Both the position numbers and the translations under genes were made by a program. Below, piece by piece: positions 8,352 to 17,578 of a stretch of DNA of 59,463 bases (its first letter is position 1; every line of letters starts with the position of its first letter). Below the pieces are notes generated by a model. It searched no databases. It saw only the letters and a program-made list of their open reading frames with translations, and was not told where the DNA came from. The DNA comes from Acetobacteraceae bacterium (GTDB lineage Bacteria; Pseudomonadota; Alphaproteobacteria; Acetobacterales; Acetobacteraceae), in assembly GCA_030041255.1 (NCBI GenBank), contig JASHOF010000147.1, positions 1-59,463 of the forward strand, given 5' to 3'.

Positions 8352-8591
8352 CAGTCCTTTCATTCTTTCAGAGCAACAAAGTCCGCTCTTGCGCGGGCCG
8401 TCGTCTCCCGCGCCCGCGCCCCTGAGAATTTAAAGCGCCGCGGCGATCAATTGCAGTGGCGAAGTGATTTAATTTCCTCAATGTTCCTCACGCGTATGTT
8501 CCGGTCCTGTTCCGATACGTGGCGGTGCCGATCAGCCCATGGGGACGGTCCTGCCCGCTGCCGGGGCCGTTGCGTGCAGGACCCGACCGGC

Positions 8592-9995
8592 TCAACCGGG
8601 GGTGAATCGCCGGGCAATGGCCGCGAACGCCGCTCGCATCGCCTGCGCCTCCCCGCCCTGCGGACGGCCAGGACGCGACTCGTCGTTCCACGCATAGAGA
8701 TCAACGTGCGCCCACGGTGTCGCCGCCGCGACGAAGCGGCGGAGGAAGAGGGCGGCCACGATGGCACCGGCATGCGGCTTCGAGGAAACCGTGTTGAGAT
8801 CGGCGATCGGACTCGCCAGCCAGTTCGCGTATCCGTCCCAGAGCGGCAGGCGCCACAACGGATCGTGCACCTCGCCCCCGGCCTCCAGGAGACGCCCGGC
8901 CCAGGCATCGTCAGTGCAGAAGAGAGCTGGCAGGTCGGGGCCGAGCGCGCTTCTTGCCGCTCCGGTAAGGGTTGCAAAATCCAGCAGCAGAGCTGGATTT
9001 TCTGCCGCCGCTTCCGCCAGCAGGTCAGCCAGCACGAGACGCCCCTCGGCGTCGGTGTTGCCGACCTCGACCGCCAGCCCGTGCCGGGTACGGATGACAT
9101 CGAGCGGTCGCATCGCGCTCCCGGAAATGCTGTTCTCGACGGCGCCGATGCGAAGCGAAAGACGAATCGGCAGATCGGCTTGCATGATCAGGCGGGCCAG
9201 GCCGAGCGCGACCGCAGCGCCGCCCATGTCCTTCTTCATCTTCAGCATCGAAGCCGACGGTTTCACGTCGAGACCGCCCGAATCGAAACACACGCCCTTG
9301 CCGCAAACTGCGACCAGTGGCGCCTTTTCTGCCGCTCCGCTGCCGCGCCAGGCAAGATGCACGGCTTGGGGCGCCCGGGCAGAGCCGGCCCCGACCGCGG
9401 CGATCGCAGGGTAGCGCTCGGAAAGTTCAGGCCCCCGCACACAACTCACGGTCGCACCGAACCGGTTCCCGATCCCGGAAACCGCCTCCGCGAGCTCCGC
9501 CGGTCCAAGCAGGTTGGCGGGAGCATTGATCAGATCCCGCACCATCCAGGTGGCGGCAATCTGCGCCAGGACGAATGGCGGCACCGGAGTTGGCAAGACG
9601 AGACGGACCGGCCGACGCGTCTCTTTCATGAATTTTCCGTAATGATATGCGCCCGCCGCGAATCCGAAAATCGCCGCCGCCGGGTCGGGTGGCGGTCCCG
9701 CGAAGCGCCACACCGTCCCCTCGGGAAGTCCTCTCGCCAGTCCACCGTAGGCGAACGGAGACGAGTCGGCGCCGAGACCAAGGGCGGCGAAAAGTCCCGT
9801 TTCGGGGTCGGGTCCGATCACGAGCTGGCCGGCCCCTGCCGAGAAGCCCATCCGTGCCAGGAAACCCGCCTCGGGCGAGCCGGGGCGAAAGTGTTCAACC
9901 TGAGCGGGTCGAAGCGGATAAAGCGGCAGTGCCCCGACTGCCTCCGTCGCGCTCGAATCGAGCAGACAGTCGCCATCCGCAACGTCGTTCTTCAT
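8592..9995 (-). CDS. M17-family leucyl aminopeptidase
   Basis: 467 residues, a cytosolic dizinc aminopeptidase that trims N-terminal residues from peptides. The catalytic domain shows [20 protein letters not shown] (metal-binding Lys and Asp), [10 protein letters not shown], and the family signature [14 protein letters not shown]. The N-terminal about 150 residues form the weaker macro-like domain. The start codon overlaps the htpG stop as ATGA (9992-9995), so the two are translationally coupled. It looks more like the shorter alphaproteobacterial PepB-type branch than E. coli PepA, so I give no symbol. Downstream is a 240-bp gap to marR. Confidence 0.93.
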   Translation of the reverse strand: MKNDVADGDCLLDSSATEAVGALPLYPLRPAQVEHFRPGSPEAGFLARMGFSAGAGQLVIGPDPETGLFAALGLGADSSPFAYGGLARGLPEGTVWRFAGPPPDPAAAIFGFAAGAYHYGKFMKETRRPVRLVLPTPVPPFVLAQIAATWMVRDLINAPANLLGPAELAEAVSGIGNRFGATVSCVRGPELSERYPAIAAVGAGSARAPQAVHLAWRGSGAAEKAPLVAVCGKGVCFDSGGLDVKPSASMLKMKKDMGGAAVALGLARLIMQADLPIRLSLRIGAVENSISGSAMRPLDVIRTRHGLAVEVGNTDAEGRLVLADLLAEAAAENPALLLDFATLTGAARSALGPDLPALFCTDDAWAGRLLEAGGEVHDPLWRLPLWDGYANWLASPIADLNTVSSKPHAGAIVAALFLRRFVAAATPWAHVDLYAWNDESRPGRPQGGEAQAMRAAFAAIARRFTPG

Positions 9996-11941
9996 GGTGC
10001 CGTGTCACCCCCGGAACCACTGGCAGGCTGAGCTCTGGCAGGCTGAGCTCTGGCAGGCTGAGCTAGGGAAAGCGCGAGCGCGGCGGCGACTCCTCCGGCG
10101 AAGCGGGCCGGATTGATGGGAGGATCACCTTCCTGCACGCGTGCAAGGTCGAACAGCAGTTCGGCTTCATCGTCAAGCGGACGCAAAATCGTCGTCAGCG
10201 CCCGCATCAGCGGATGCCGCGGATTGATCTCGAGGATCGGGGGAGCCGCGGGGACTTCTCTGCCCGACCGGCGGAGCAGGCGCTGCAGGTGCAGATTCGG
10301 GCCCTTGTCGGCGGCGCTGAGTGCGACTGCGCTTTCAACCAGGCGCCCGGTCGGACGCACGGCGCTCACCTTCTCCCCGAGAGCGGCTTTCAGCCGCGCC
10401 GCCAGCTTGTCCGCCTCCCCCGCCGAAAGCTCCCCGGCACCGGGTTCCGTCGCCGCCTCGCCGGCAGCGAACGGGAATTTTTCGAGATCAGCCGAAGCCT
10501 CTATGACGCTCCGGATCGGCAGGCCCCCAAACTCGCCGAGCCGGTCCGGCCAGAAGGCGTCGATCGGGTCGGAGAGCAGCAGTACCTCGAGCCCGCGGGC
10601 GCGGAATCCCTCGAGCTGCGGCGAATGGGCGAGTTGTTCGGGATTGTCCCCGCACAGGATGTAGATGGCTGCCTGACCCGGTTTCTTGCGCGCCACATAG
10701 TCGGCCAAGGAGGTCAGGCCCGGAGTGCTGGAAGACCGGAAGCGGAACAACTCGGAAAGTTCCTTGTGGTGCTCGTTCTCCTCCCAGACACCCTCCTTCA
10801 GTACGGCGCCGAAACTCTCCCAGATTTTTGCATATTCCTCTGCCTGCTGCGCGCGTGCCCTGAGCTCGGTCAGAACGCGGTTGACCAGTGCCTTGCGAAT
10901 GCGCGGAAGCACCGGCGTCGACTGCAGCATTTCCCGCGAGACGTTGAGTGGAAGGTCCTCCGTATCGACGACCCCCTGGACGAAACGGAGCCACGGAGGA
11001 ATGAGGTCGGCCTGGTCGGTAATGAACATCCGCTTCACGTGCAGCCGCACATGGGCGCGCCGATCCTGCTCGAAGAGGTCGAGCGGAGGGGTGGCGGGAA
11101 TGAAGAGCAATGCGGCGAATTCGAGCGTACCCTCGGCGTGCCAGTGAATCGTGGCCGCGGGAGTATCGAACAGATGGCCGAGATGCCGGTAGAATGCGCT
11201 GTAGGACTGCTCGGAGATCTCGCTCCTTGGCTTCCGCCAGAGCGCAACACCTTCATTCGCCGCCAGATCCTTCCCGTCGCGACGGATCGTGATCGGCACG
11301 CTGATATGATCTGCCCAGCGGCGCACGATCGTTTCGAGGTTGGCGGGATCGAGAAATTCCGCGCAGTCCGGCTTCAGGAACAGCATCACCGACGTGCCGG
11401 CGGACTCCCTGGCCGCGGGGGAAAGGGTAAAGCCCTGCCCGTCCGACACCCAGAGCCACGCTTCGGTGCTGTCCGGGCGCCGCGAAAGCACCTCGACGCG
11501 CTCGGCGACCATGAAGGAGGAGTAGAAACCCACGCCGAACTGCCCGATCAGGCTCGGCCGGTCTTCGGGCTTCGCCGCTGCCAGCTCATCGCCGAACGCG
11601 CGGGTTCCGGAGCGGGCGATCGTCCCGAGCTGGCTTGCCAGCTCGTCATGACTCATGCCGATGCCGTCATCGGCGATCGTCAGCATGCGCCCGGCCTTGT
11701 CGGGGATGATCTGCACCTTTGCTCCTCCTGGCCCCCCCTCCGGCAGCGCCATCGCGGGGTCGGTCAGGGCAAGGAAGCGCCGCCGGTCGATCGCATCGGC
11801 GGCATTGGCAACCAGCTCGCGCAGGAATATTTCCCGCTCCGAATAAAGCGAATGAACGACGAGATCGAGGAGCCGCCCGACCTCGGCTGCGAATTCGTGC
11901 CGCTCCGGGCGCTCGATGGGTTCCGCCGTCTCTGCTGGCAT
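9992..11941 (-). CDS. htpG: chaperone HtpG (bacterial Hsp90)
   Basis: 649 residues. The N-terminal GHKL ATPase has [32 protein letters not shown] and [17 protein letters not shown]. The middle domain contains [11 protein letters not shown] and the conserved Arg region [12 protein letters not shown], and the C-terminal dimerisation domain ends around [12 protein letters not shown]. It folds and remodels client proteins in an ATP-dependent clamp cycle. The last 30 residues are a low-complexity AQPAR-type tail made by a DNA repeat and are not part of the Hsp90 fold. The start at 11941 follows GGAGAGAG. A possible heat-shock promoter lies about 130 bp upstream. The downstream aminopeptidase overlaps by 4 nt. 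Confidence 0.96.
   Translation of the reverse strand: MPAETAEPIERPERHEFAAEVGRLLDLVVHSLYSEREIFLRELVANAADAIDRRRFLALTDPAMALPEGGPGGAKVQIIPDKAGRMLTIADDGIGMSHDELASQLGTIARSGTRAFGDELAAAKPEDRPSLIGQFGVGFYSSFMVAERVEVLSRRPDSTEAWLWVSDGQGFTLSPAARESAGTSVMLFLKPDCAEFLDPANLETIVRRWADHISVPITIRRDGKDLAANEGVALWRKPRSEISEQSYSAFYRHLGHLFDTPAATIHWHAEGTLEFAALLFIPATPPLDLFEQDRRAHVRLHVKRMFITDQADLIPPWLRFVQGVVDTEDLPLNVSREMLQSTPVLPRIRKALVNRVLTELRARAQQAEEYAKIWESFGAVLKEGVWEENEHHKELSELFRFRSSSTPGLTSLADYVARKKPGQAAIYILCGDNPEQLAHSPQLEGFRARGLEVLLLSDPIDAFWPDRLGEFGGLPIRSVIEASADLEKFPFAAGEAATEPGAGELSAGEADKLAARLKAALGEKVSAVRPTGRLVESAVALSAADKGPNLHLQRLLRRSGREVPAAPPILEINPRHPLMRALTTILRPLDDEAELLFDLARVQEGDPPINPARFAGGVAAALALSLAQPARAQPARAQPASGSGGDTAP
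10021..10064. repeat. 15-bp tandem repeat, three units, in the htpG 3' end
   Basis: TGGCAGGCTGAGCTC occurs twice in full and once minus its last base. As it is a multiple of three it stays in frame and encodes repeated AQPAR in the HtpG tail. Copy number could change by slippage without breaking the frame, but it lies 26 bp from the aminopeptidase start. Confidence 0.9.
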
Positions 11942-12071
11942 TCGTCTCTCTCCGTCTCCGGTCCTGCCGCGCGCCAATGGACGGCCCGTTGTCCTGAAGC
12001 CCAAGGGCGCGCGGAAGGAAATGACCTGGCCGCGATCTCGGCCGGTGCGCAAAAGCGTCCGGCGGGGCGCG

Positions 12072-12100
12072 ATATGTCCCCTGCCAGCAGGCAATTCAAT
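12072..12100 (-). promoter_or_regulatory. possible RpoH (heat-shock) promoter for htpG
   Basis: On the minus strand ATTGAA (12095-12100) is followed after 15 nt by GGACATAT (12072-12079). This resembles the sigma-32 pattern CTTGAA, a 13-16 nt spacer and CCCCATnT, with imperfect matches in both boxes. The site is about 130 bp upstream of the htpG start, a sensible distance, and htpG is a known RpoH target. A TGCC/GGCA dyad fills the spacer. Confidence 0.35.
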
Positions 12101-12153
12101 CGCCGCCCCAGGCCAAAGACCTCTCTCTGGAGGAATCCCGGCGGCTGGCGCAA

Positions 12154-13212
12154 TCACAGCCCGAGTGCGGCAGCCAGTCCGGCGGCGATGAGCCCGAACA
12201 GGAAGGTTCCAATGCCGAGCACGGCCAGCATGCGCAATGGCAGCACCCGGCCGAGCATCGCAAGAGAGGGCAGGCTGACCGCAGGAAGCGTGATCAGCAG
12301 TGCCGCGGCGCCCGCCGCACCGAGCCCGAAATGCTGCAGCACCTGGATGATCGGCACTTCGCCAGCGGTCGGGATGACGAACAGGGTTCCCACCGCGGCG
12401 AGCACCGGGGCAATCCACGGCGCGTGGCCGATGGCCGGCGTCATCACCGGAAAGAGCCAGGCGCGAAGCGCGCCGAGCGCAAAGACGATGACGACGTACT
12501 CGGGGACGAGGCGAACCGCAAGGCGGCCGAAGCTCAGGGCCCATTCGAGGAGAAAGGTGCGGCTCGGCGCAGCCGGTGGCGGCGGCAGTGCGAGCCCGGC
12601 CCCGCGCGGCAGCCTCGAGGCTGCCGCATGGCCAAGCACGAACACCAACGGAATGCCGATCACGAGCCTGAATGCCGTCCACTGCCAGCCGAGCACGAAG
12701 CCGATGAAGATCAGGGTCGCCGGATTGAGAACGGGGTTGGCAAGCCAGTAGACGAGAGTGGCGGCGGCACTGCTCTCGCTTTCCAGGAGGCCGACGGCGA
12801 CGGGCGCGGCGCAACAGGTACACATCATCGACGGCACCGCGAGACCTGCCGCGCGAACCGAGGCAGCGCGGCCAGCGAAGAAACGCACCAGCCCGCTCCG
12901 CGGCAGCAGGGCCTGGGCTCCCGCACCAAGGGCGAGGCCGAGCACCAGCGCCTGCCAGATCGCCTTCAGATACTGTGCGGAATAGGCAAGTCCCGCCCGC
13001 CATCCGACGCTGGCCGGCCCGGCCTCAGCACCGGTCAGGATCGACGCGCCAATCGAATGATGGGCGGCGGCGGCGAAGCTCTTCGTGTAGTACGGCGCCC
13101 ACTTGACGTGATAGAGACCACCCACCGCGATGACCGCGAACAACAACAGGGCAAGCCAGGTCGTTACGCGTGAAGCCGGCCGCAACACGGCGGTAGCATC
13201 CTCCATGGACAT
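12154..13212 (-). CDS. permease of the DUF318/ArsP-like family (COG0701)
   Basis: About 352 residues with eight or more hydrophobic segments, starting with a membrane anchor at about 18-38 ([18 protein letters not shown]). The diagnostic site is [20 protein letters not shown], a CxCC-type motif in a membrane loop, mirrored in the second half by [16 protein letters not shown]. Relatives include ArsP organoarsenical efflux permeases and metal-linked permeases, so export of a thiol-reactive compound is plausible but unproven. GGGGGAGA precedes both ATGs at 13212 and 13206. It is transcribed toward htpG with a 212-bp gap. No ArsR-type regulator is adjacent. Confidence 0.8.
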   Translation of the reverse strand: MSMEDATAVLRPASRVTTWLALLLFAVIAVGGLYHVKWAPYYTKSFAAAAHHSIGASILTGAEAGPASVGWRAGLAYSAQYLKAIWQALVLGLALGAGAQALLPRSGLVRFFAGRAASVRAAGLAVPSMMCTCCAAPVAVGLLESESSAAATLVYWLANPVLNPATLIFIGFVLGWQWTAFRLVIGIPLVFVLGHAAASRLPRGAGLALPPPPAAPSRTFLLEWALSFGRLAVRLVPEYVVIVFALGALRAWLFPVMTPAIGHAPWIAPVLAAVGTLFVIPTAGEVPIIQVLQHFGLGAAGAAALLITLPAVSLPSLAMLGRVLPLRMLAVLGIGTFLFGLIAAGLAAALGL

Positions 13213-13303
13213 TCTCCCCCATCGCTCTTGCATAGACTCCGGCGGCACCCCACGGCACCGTCCAAGCCTGCTTACGTCTGGTGCGGCCGGCCGGATGCGG
13301 TTC

Positions 13304-13675
13304 TCAGCACTCCGGACCGCGTAAGCTGAAGGAGGTGACTTTCCCGCCGCTGATCTCGAAGGTGGTTTCGCATCCGCGCTCGATCGCCATCGGCGGGCTT
13401 GGGCCCCAGCCCCAGGGCCCCCATCCCGGCCCCCACCCGAGCGGGCCGCCATAAAACCCCGGCACGAACTCGATTCGCCGATCGTCATAGGCAAGGAACT
13501 TCTCGCCATTCAAGGTCAGGGTGCGAGTCGGCACGCCCATCTGGCGCACCAGGTCGATCTCGCTCTGCCCGACCAGTGAGGCAAGCCGGGCCCGGCGGGC
13601 CTCCAGCGCCTGGTTGGCGCAAGCGCCAAGGACGAGCAAGGCGATCAATCCGAGGGAGCGCATGCAGTCGGACAT
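13304..13675 (-). CDS. small lipoprotein of unknown function
   Basis: 123 residues with a signal peptide and lipobox (LIALLVLGACANQ, Cys at about 19), so it is probably anchored in a membrane facing the periplasm. The mature part has RLASLVGQSEIDLVRQMGVP, LTLNGEKFLAYDD and a Gly/Trp/Pro-rich loop (GGPLGWGPGWGPWGWGP), then CETTFEISGGKVTSFSLRG. The 'GxxxxDLVRxMGxPT' region resembles SmpA/BamE-type small beta lipoproteins, but only loosely. The start at 13675 has GGAGG 13 nt upstream; 13663 is an alternative start. It lies 20 bp after epmA on the same strand, so co-transcription is likely. Confidence 0.75.
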   Translation of the reverse strand: MSDCMRSLGLIALLVLGACANQALEARRARLASLVGQSEIDLVRQMGVPTRTLTLNGEKFLAYDDRRIEFVPGFYGGPLGWGPGWGPWGWGPSPPMAIERGCETTFEISGGKVTSFSLRGPEC

Positions 13676-13695
13676 GGTGTAGCCCGGGCCTCCTT

Positions 13696-14703
13696 TCAGG
13701 GTGGCAGCCACAGAACATCGGCAAGCCGCGGCGCGCCGGCAGCCACCATGGCCAGCCGGTCGAAGCCCAGCGCGATCCCGGCACAGGCGGGAAGGCCGAG
13801 CGCGAGGGCCGCCAGCAGCCCCTCGTCGAGGGGCCAGTCCGCGCCGGCCACGGCGTGACGGCGGGCCCGATCGATCTCGAAGCGGGCCCGCTGTTCCACC
13901 GGATCGGTCAGTTCGACGAAAGCATTGGCCAGTTCGACCCCCGCGAGGAAGAGCTCGAAGCGCTCGGCGACGCGCGGATCGGCGGGATCCCGGCGGGCAA
14001 GTCCCGCCTCGGCCGCCGGCCAATGCGTGAGAAAGGTCGGGTGCCGGCGCCCGATGCGGGGCTCAATCCGCTCCAGCAACAAGCGAAAAAACAGATCTGG
14101 CCAGCTTTCACCGGGGCGCAGCTCCGCCCCGGCGGCTGCCGCGAGGGCCGGGCCATCTCCGGCGGTGGCGAGCAGATCGGCGCCAACGTAGCGCCGGAAC
14201 GCTTCGGCCATGGTCATTCGCTCGCAGGTCGAGAGATCGGTCTCGATCCCGCGCCAGGCAACGACCGGCGGCAGGACGGCGCGCAGATAGGCCTCGGTTT
14301 CGCCGATCAGATCGTCCATGCCGGCGCCGGGGCGGTACCATTCGAGCATGGTGAATTCGGCGGCATGAAGATCGCCCTCCTCGCCATTGCGCCAGACGCG
14401 GGCAAGCTGGAAGATCGGGCCGGCACCGCCGGCCAGCAGCTTCTTCATCGCGAATTCCGGGCTCGTATGCAGGAAGAGCGGCCGGCGCTCCCCCGCGGGA
14501 GAAACAGATTCCGTGCGGAACGGGCGAAGAAAGACTTCCTCCCCCGGGGTCGGTACGGCGTACGGGGTTTCGACCTCCCGGTAGCCGCGCGCCGTGAAAA
14601 AGGCTCGCGTGGCTTCTGTCAGCAGGGCGCGGCGGCGGAGATAGGGCAAGCGCGCCGCCAGCCGCTCGGGGTGCCAGGGGGGAAGCTCTGACGGTTGCGT
14701 CAT
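13696..14703 (-). CDS. epmA: elongation factor P lysyltransferase EpmA (PoxA/GenX)
   Basis: 335 residues: a class II lysyl-tRNA synthetase core without the anticodon-binding domain, the hallmark of EpmA, which attaches (beta-)lysine to a lysine of EF-P. Motif 2 is FQLARVWRNGEEGDLHAAEF followed by TMLEWYRPG, and motif 3 is LPACAGIALGFDRLAM. ELANAFVELTDPVEQRARF is the conserved ATP/amino-acid region. Its substrate gene efp is divergent, 333 bp away. The aminomutase EpmB is not in this window. A repeat A copy lies in the shared regulatory gap. Confidence 0.94.
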   Translation of the reverse strand: MTQPSELPPWHPERLAARLPYLRRRALLTEATRAFFTARGYREVETPYAVPTPGEEVFLRPFRTESVSPAGERRPLFLHTSPEFAMKKLLAGGAGPIFQLARVWRNGEEGDLHAAEFTMLEWYRPGAGMDDLIGETEAYLRAVLPPVVAWRGIETDLSTCERMTMAEAFRRYVGADLLATAGDGPALAAAAGAELRPGESWPDLFFRLLLERIEPRIGRRHPTFLTHWPAAEAGLARRDPADPRVAERFELFLAGVELANAFVELTDPVEQRARFEIDRARRHAVAGADWPLDEGLLAALALGLPACAGIALGFDRLAMVAAGAPRLADVLWLPP

Positions 14704-14859
14704 GCCGTGCCTCGGGATAGCGGCATCGACAATGCCTGACGGAACGTGCGCTTTGAAGGCGCCGAGGTTCGTCCTGGAGCGGATGCATACCGGTTCGCAC
14801 GCGCCGCCGCGCGATCCGGCAGGCCGGCCTCGAGCCTTGCTCCGGAGGCAGGCACCGGC

Positions 14860-14991
14860 TAGTGTGCTAACTCCAACGCTTGATACCGTAGGATGCACCA
14901 TAGCGGTCGGCACACTACTCTTTATTTTTAGTGGCCTCTCATCCCCTTTCGTTTGTTGCCGGCGGCAGCAAACGTCGGGGGCAGGACACTA
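14860..14991 (+). repeat. intergenic repeat A, copy 1
   Basis: 132 bp beginning CTAGTGTGC and ending GGACACTAG, so the outermost bases form CTAGTGT/ACACTAG inverted ends. Inside are the conserved blocks GATACCGTAGGATGCACC, CTCTTTATTTTTAGTGGCC and GCCGGCGGCAGCAAACG. The left stem arm reads GTGTGCTAAC while the right is GTCGGCACAC, so two stem pairs are lost here. It lies in the epmA/efp divergent gap, ending 45 bp before the efp start. Confidence 0.85.
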
Positions 14992-15036
14992 GAAGCCCGC
15001 TCCGGTATCCCCCGGCCATTTCGACGAGTTGTTCCT

Positions 15037-15603
15037 ATGAAGCAGCAGGCGAACCAGATTCGCGCCGGCCAGGTGATCGAGCATGCGGGTCGCCGTTGGA
15101 CCGTGCTGAAGCAGCAGATCATCACCCCCGGCAAGGGCGGTGCATTCATCCAGGTGGAAATGCGCGATCTCAGGTCGGGCAACAAGACGAACGAGCGCTG
15201 GCGCACCGCCGACACGGTCGAGCGGCTGCTGACAGAGGAGAAGGAGTTTTCCTACTCCTATACCGACGGACCGAACCTCGTACTGTTGGACAACGAAACA
15301 TTCGAGCAGGTTTTTGTACCCGCGGCGCTGCTCGGTGACGCCGTTTCCTTCCTTCAGGACAACATGACGGTGACCGTGGATCTGGTCGAGGGCGAGCCGG
15401 TGGCCGTGCATCTGCCACCAACCGCGGTGCTCGAGGTGGTCGAGGCAGATCCCGTGGTCAGGGGCCAGACAGCGGCATCCTCTTACAAGCCCGCCAGGCT
15501 CTCGAACGGTGTCCGCACCATGGTGCCGCCCTTTATCGAGAAGGGCGAAAGGATCGTCGTCCGCACCGACGACGCGAGCTACGTGGAGCGGGCGAAGGCC
15601 TGA
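15037..15603 (+). CDS. efp: translation elongation factor P
   Basis: 188 residues, the standard length, with three beta-barrel domains. EF-P binds between the P and E sites of stalled ribosomes and promotes Pro-Pro bond formation. The modified tip lysine is K33 in IITPGKGGAFIQVEMR, which fits the lysyl-modification enzyme EpmA encoded divergently. The C-terminal domain ends in PPFIEKGERIVVRTDDASYV, the usual closing motif. The ATG at 15037 is chosen because the family starts with M-x-x-x-A-N-x-I-R. An inositol-monophosphatase gene follows 15 bp later, probably in one transcript. Confidence 0.97.
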   Translation: MKQQANQIRAGQVIEHAGRRWTVLKQQIITPGKGGAFIQVEMRDLRSGNKTNERWRTADTVERLLTEEKEFSYSYTDGPNLVLLDNETFEQVFVPAALLGDAVSFLQDNMTVTVDLVEGEPVAVHLPPTAVLEVVEADPVVRGQTAASSYKPARLSNGVRTMVPPFIEKGERIVVRTDDASYVERAKA

Positions 15604-15618
15604 TCGGAAATCGGGCGC

Positions 15619-16470
15619 ATGGCGCTGCCGCTCTCGCCGCACCTGACGGTGATGATGAACGCCGCGCAAAAGGCGGCGAAACAGTTGCTGCGGGACTTCA
15701 ACGAAGTCGAACAGCTCCAGGTGAGTGTCAAAGGGCCTTCGGACTTCGTGAGCCAGGCGGATCTCCGCGCGGAGGCGACACTCCGCCGCGAACTCGAGAA
15801 GGCCCGCCCCGGCTATGGCTTCCTGATGGAAGAGTCCGGAGCATCGGGCTCTGCCAACTGGGCCTGGCGTTGGATCGTCGATCCGCTGGACGGGACGACG
15901 AATTTCCTGCACGGAATGCCCCACTGGGCGATCAGCATCGCGCTCGAGCGCCGCCTTGCCGGCGGCGGAGCAGAGCTGGCCGCCGGCCTCGTCTATAATC
16001 CGGCGGCCAACGAGATGTTCTGGGCCGAGCGCGGTGTCGGGGCTTACCTGAACGATCGGCGGCTGCGTGTTTCAGCGCGGCGCGAAATGGCGGAGGCGGT
16101 GTTCGCGACCGGGATTCCCTTTGCCGCCGCGACCGCCGGGCAGAGGCTCGCCTTCGCGCGCACCCTCGGCGTGTTGATGCCGCAGGTCGCGGGGATCCGC
16201 CGCTTCGGCGCCGCGGCACTCGATCTCGCGTGGGTGGCGGCCGGCCGATTCGACGGCTACTGGGAGCTTGGCATCCATGCCTGGGACATCGCCGCTGGAA
16301 TCCTGCTGGTCCGCGAGGCGGGCGGATTTGCGTCCGATCCGGCTGGCGGGGACCCGCTCGCGAGCGGAGACGTGGTGGCGGCAAACCCGCCGCTCCACCC
16401 CAGGCTGGGCGCTGCCGTCGCGGACGGCATGGCCACGGCGGAGCGACGCACCGGGACCGAGGCCGATTGA
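15619..16470 (+). CDS. suhB: inositol monophosphatase family protein (SuhB-like)
   Basis: 283 residues of the Mg-dependent phosphatase fold. Metal-binding motifs in order: the Glu of FLMEESGASG, WIVDPLDGTTNFLHGMPHWA, and the C-terminal ELGIHAWDIAAGILLVREAG. Substrates in the family include inositol-1-phosphate and related sugar phosphates; E. coli SuhB also acts in rRNA antitermination. The start at 15619 fits the conserved N-terminus (NxMxxAAxKAAxxLxRDFxEVExLQVS). It is close behind efp, an arrangement often seen in alphaproteobacteria. The C-terminal tail after AVADGMA is poorly conserved. Confidence 0.9.
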   Translation: MALPLSPHLTVMMNAAQKAAKQLLRDFNEVEQLQVSVKGPSDFVSQADLRAEATLRRELEKARPGYGFLMEESGASGSANWAWRWIVDPLDGTTNFLHGMPHWAISIALERRLAGGGAELAAGLVYNPAANEMFWAERGVGAYLNDRRLRVSARREMAEAVFATGIPFAAATAGQRLAFARTLGVLMPQVAGIRRFGAAALDLAWVAAGRFDGYWELGIHAWDIAAGILLVREAGGFASDPAGGDPLASGDVVAANPPLHPRLGAAVADGMATAERRTGTEAD

Positions 16471-16559
16471 GGACCGATCGAGATTCCCGCGGAGCGAGGC
16501 CGCGCACCGCCATTCTACCGGGGCGCACAGACTGCGATTCCCGCCAGGCCCATTCTGCT

Positions 16560-16692
16560 CTAGTGTGCCGACCCCAACGCTTGATACCGTAGGATGCACC
16601 CTAGTGGTCGGCACACACCTCTTTATTTTCAGTGGCCTGCTGATCCCCTTTCGTTTGCTGCCGGCGGCAGCAAACGGCGGGGGCAGGTCACT
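16560..16692 (+). repeat. intergenic repeat A, copy 2 (first of a tandem pair)
   Basis: Starts CTAGTGTGCCGACC and carries the full set of repeat A blocks: a GTGTGCCGAC/GTCGGCACAC stem, GATACCGTAGGATGCACC, CTCTTTATTTTCAGTGGCC, then the second palindrome. It ends GGTCACT and runs straight into copy 3; equivalent bases of the two copies are 131 bp apart. Confidence 0.9.
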
Positions 16693-16825
16693 CGTGTGCC
16701 GACTCCAACGCTTGATGCCGTAGGATGCACTCTAGCGGTCGGCACACACCTCTTTATTTTCAGCGGCCTGCTGATCCCCTTTCGTTTGCTGCCGGCGGCA
16801 GCAAACGGCGGGGGCAGGTCACTAG
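16693..16825 (+). repeat. intergenic repeat A, copy 3 (second of a tandem pair)
   Basis: The junction with copy 2 reads CACTCGTGTGCC, with CG replacing AG of the free end. It closes with GTCACTAG at 16825, only 12 bp before the ATG of the OmpA-like gene, so the leader or promoter of that operon lies in or upstream of the repeats. Stem arms are intact in this copy. Confidence 0.9.
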
Positions 16826-16837
16826 GCTCGGCCTGAG

Positions 16838-17578
16838 ATGCGACGCAGCATTGTGCTATCTGTGGCCGTCCCGCTAGCCGGTATCCTCGCCACGCTTCCC
16901 CTGCGCGCACAGGTGAGCATCAATCTGCACGCGCTCCAGGAATTGAGTCCGACGCCTGCACCTTCCGCACCGCGGCCGGCCCAGCCCGCAACACCGGCGC
17001 TTCCCTTGCCGCTGCCGCCGATACCGCCCGCCTCGCCGACTGCGACGCTGGCCCCGCCCACCCCCGCCCCGACCACCATGGCAGGCACCAGCATCAGCCC
17101 GTTACCCCGGCCGCCACCCAAGACGCCGCCGCGTCTGCCGGTGATTGCACCGCTGGTGCTGGTCGGCCCGCCCCACCCCGAACCGGTGCCTCCTCCCCCG
17201 GCAGTTGCCGCAACCGCACCCGGTGCCGCGACCGTGCTCCGGGACGGGCTTCGCGTGACCTTCGGCGGCGGTGATGCGGACCTCAATCCGGCCACGTTTG
17301 CGGCGCTCAAGCATCTGGCGGCGGCGACGGCGAAAGAGGACGTGCAGTCCGTATCGGTGAGTGCCTATGCCCCCGGTGATCCCTCGGATCCATCGACGTC
17401 ACGCAGGCTCTCGCTCGCGCGTGCTTTGGCTGCACGCGCCGTGCTGCGCGAGGCGGGCATCCCCTCGGAGCGCATCTATGTGCGCGCCCTGCTCGCCGAA
17501 CCGGCCGACACAGCGCCTGCCAACCGGGTCGACGTGACCGTCACGCCCGCCCGGACCGCTGCGAAAGGAACCCCATGA
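16838..17578 (+). CDS. secreted proline-rich OmpA-like domain protein
   Basis: 246 residues. An N-terminal signal peptide (MRRSIVLSVAVPLAGILATL, cleavage near LRA-Q) is followed by a long Pro/Ala/Thr-rich linker (about 35-125) and a C-terminal OmpA-type fold: RLSLARALAARAVLREAGIP, SERIYVRALL and NRVDVTV, close to the peptidoglycan-binding pattern. The conserved Asp and Arg residues that hold diaminopimelate are only partly recognisable, so binding is uncertain. Its stop overlaps the start of the MotA-like gene (ATGA), so the three downstream proteins are made together. A periplasmic partner of the channel is my inference. Confidence 0.7.
   Translation: MRRSIVLSVAVPLAGILATLPLRAQVSINLHALQELSPTPAPSAPRPAQPATPALPLPLPPIPPASPTATLAPPTPAPTTMAGTSISPLPRPPPKTPPRLPVIAPLVLVGPPHPEPVPPPPAVAATAPGAATVLRDGLRVTFGGGDADLNPATFAALKHLAAATAKEDVQSVSVSAYAPGDPSDPSTSRRLSLARALAARAVLREAGIPSERIYVRALLAEPADTAPANRVDVTVTPARTAAKGTP

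Noticed and set aside
10214-12751. 845-codon plus-strand open frame opposite htpG and the permease
   Set aside because: High-GC shadow of two well-supported minus-strand genes; no motif.
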